The notes under the pieces: generated by a model | What the model was told of the DNA's origin: nothing | The model's database searches: none | Seen by the model: the letters and a program-made list of their open reading frames with translations, nothing else | Assembly: GCA_026770585.1 (NCBI GenBank) | Contig: MU646326.1 | Coordinates: 297,549 to 311,411 of the forward strand | Source: Baffinella frigidus | Taxonomy: Eukaryota > Cryptophyceae > Cryptomonadales > Baffinellaceae | DNA: 13,863 bases | Reading direction: 5' to 3' | Shown: positions 13,218-13,863 of the stretch, piece by piece | How positions within the stretch are numbered: the stretch's first letter is position 1 | Layout: the number at the start of each line of letters is the position of its first letter | Program-made: the position numbers and the translations under genes

Positions 13218-13367
13218 ACGTGGCAGAAAGTGAATATTTTTATTCGATATCGGAGATAAGGTTACGGGTGCCTGTCGTTAGTCTGCTCCGAGACTCTTTT
13301 CGGGGGCTAAATAAGGGGTAAGCCTGCATAGTTTTAAGGCCGAAGGGAGGCCGGTCGTCGGAGCATA

Positions 13368-13604
13368 CAGGGGTACCTCGCTCATAAGAAACCGCCCCTC
13401 CCTAGGACCCTACAGTAGGACTACAGGGGTACCTCGCTCATAAGAAAAAATCTCAACCTAGGACCCTACAGTAGGACTATGCCTAGGCCCCTATAGAAGT
13501 CCTGGGGGGGGGGGCGGTTTCTTATGAGCGAGGTACCCCTGTATGCCTAGGGCCCTATGGTGGTCCTAGGGGGTCGGGCGTTTCATGTGAGGGAGGTACC
13601 CCTG
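13368..13604. mobile_element. Family A MITE (A12), interrupted by A13
   Basis: The left half runs 13368-13421 and ends GTAGGAC; the right half resumes at TATGCCTAGGGCCC (13542) and ends GAGGTACCCCTG. Removing A13 and one TA restores a continuous A core. TA flanks on both sides. Confidence 0.85.
13424..13541. mobile_element. Family A MITE (A13), inside A12
   Basis: A 118-bp A element with full ends. TA at 13422-13423 and 13542-13543 represent one duplicated TA of the host A12 core. The left arm has an A-rich change (AAGAAAAAATCTCAACC) that is not mirrored in the right arm. Confidence 0.9.
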
Positions 13605-13606
13605 TA

Positions 13607-13735
13607 CACAGCACCGGCGTACAATGTCTTTGTATTCGAAATGCGTTTTTGCCCCCCCCCCCTCCCCCTGTGCGAGGAGCCCAAATGCCACCTCCAACAA
13701 TTCCATTATGGATTTAGTACCAGCTGTGTCCAACA
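13607..13735. other. Unassigned spacer with poly-C run
   Basis: No gene recognised; a C-rich run at about 13651-13668. Confidence 0.3.
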
Positions 13736-13863
13736 CTCACCCGGGTGTGCCGACGCACTAAAACCGTCACGTTTTCGGGACGCGACAGAGTGCACAGAAC
13801 TCGCCCGTGTGTGTCCAACACTCGCCCAGGTGTGTCGATGCACCGAACCGTTACGTTTTCGGG
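13736..13863. repeat. 75-bp tandem repeat running off the window
   Basis: GTGTCCAACACTCACCCGGG at 13736 and GTGTCCAACACTCGCCCAGG at 13811, both continuing to CGTTTTCGGG. The second unit is cut by the window end, so the array may extend. Confidence 0.8.

Larger units (their letters stand above)
12950..13259. mobile_element. Interrupted inverted-repeat element
   Basis: TTTCCGATATCGAATGAAAA with TATTCACTTT (12950-12982) pairs with AAAGTGAATA and TTTTTATTCGATATCGGA (13227-13259). Between the arms sit a family F2 fragment and an 87-bp hairpin element, so the original element seems to have been split by later insertions. Confidence 0.6.

Overview
The window looks like gene-poor, repeat-dense nuclear DNA of a eukaryote, most likely a microbial alga or other protist. 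It has no operons, ribosome-binding sites, rRNA, tRNA or CRISPR array. It is packed with short inverted-repeat (MITE-like) elements, nested insertions, minisatellites and a retroposon-like family. The organism cannot be fixed from the sequence. Chance translations of the commonest element (peptides such as RGTSLIR and GPYSRPMPR) and of the CCCTCAA-type repeat remind me of predicted proteins from cryptophyte algae, but this is memory and unchecked.

The only credible genes are two diverged copies of one unrecognised small protein. They lie about 5.7 kb apart and are transcribed away from each other: 4118 to 3618 on the minus strand (166 aa) and 9808 to 10374 on the plus strand (188 aa). Homology runs past the coding region on both sides, roughly 3376-4303 against 9618-10612, so this is an inverted segmental duplication. 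The copies differ by several insertions or deletions, all multiples of three inside the reading frame. A family-A MITE lies just downstream of both copies at what appears to be the same site, so it probably predates the duplication.

Layout: 1-105 telomere-like CCCTRRA minisatellite; 208-780 a family-H palindrome, two family-E elements and fragments; 786-3373 an array of family-A and family-B MITEs, a 181-bp inverted-repeat element (D), a 38-bp triplicate and a palindrome (J) inserted in an A element; 3376-4303 gene copy 1; 4304-5080 no confident gene; 5083-8064 copies of a retroposon-like family (F) with a CCTAAAGGA-type end, plus a 454-bp derivative of family A; 8143-8609 a 467-bp TA-flanked element (G); 8610-9617 F fragments and minisatellites; 9618-10612 gene copy 2; 10613-13606 further A, B, H and F elements, including an A inside an A and A and B inside H; 13736 to the end a 75-bp tandem repeat.

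Families A, B and H have different ends but share a central palindromic core (CCTAC.GTAGG...TATG). No transposase is present, so all of these elements appear non-autonomous. The clearest items of possible novelty are the duplicated gene pair and the set of MITE families with a shared core.
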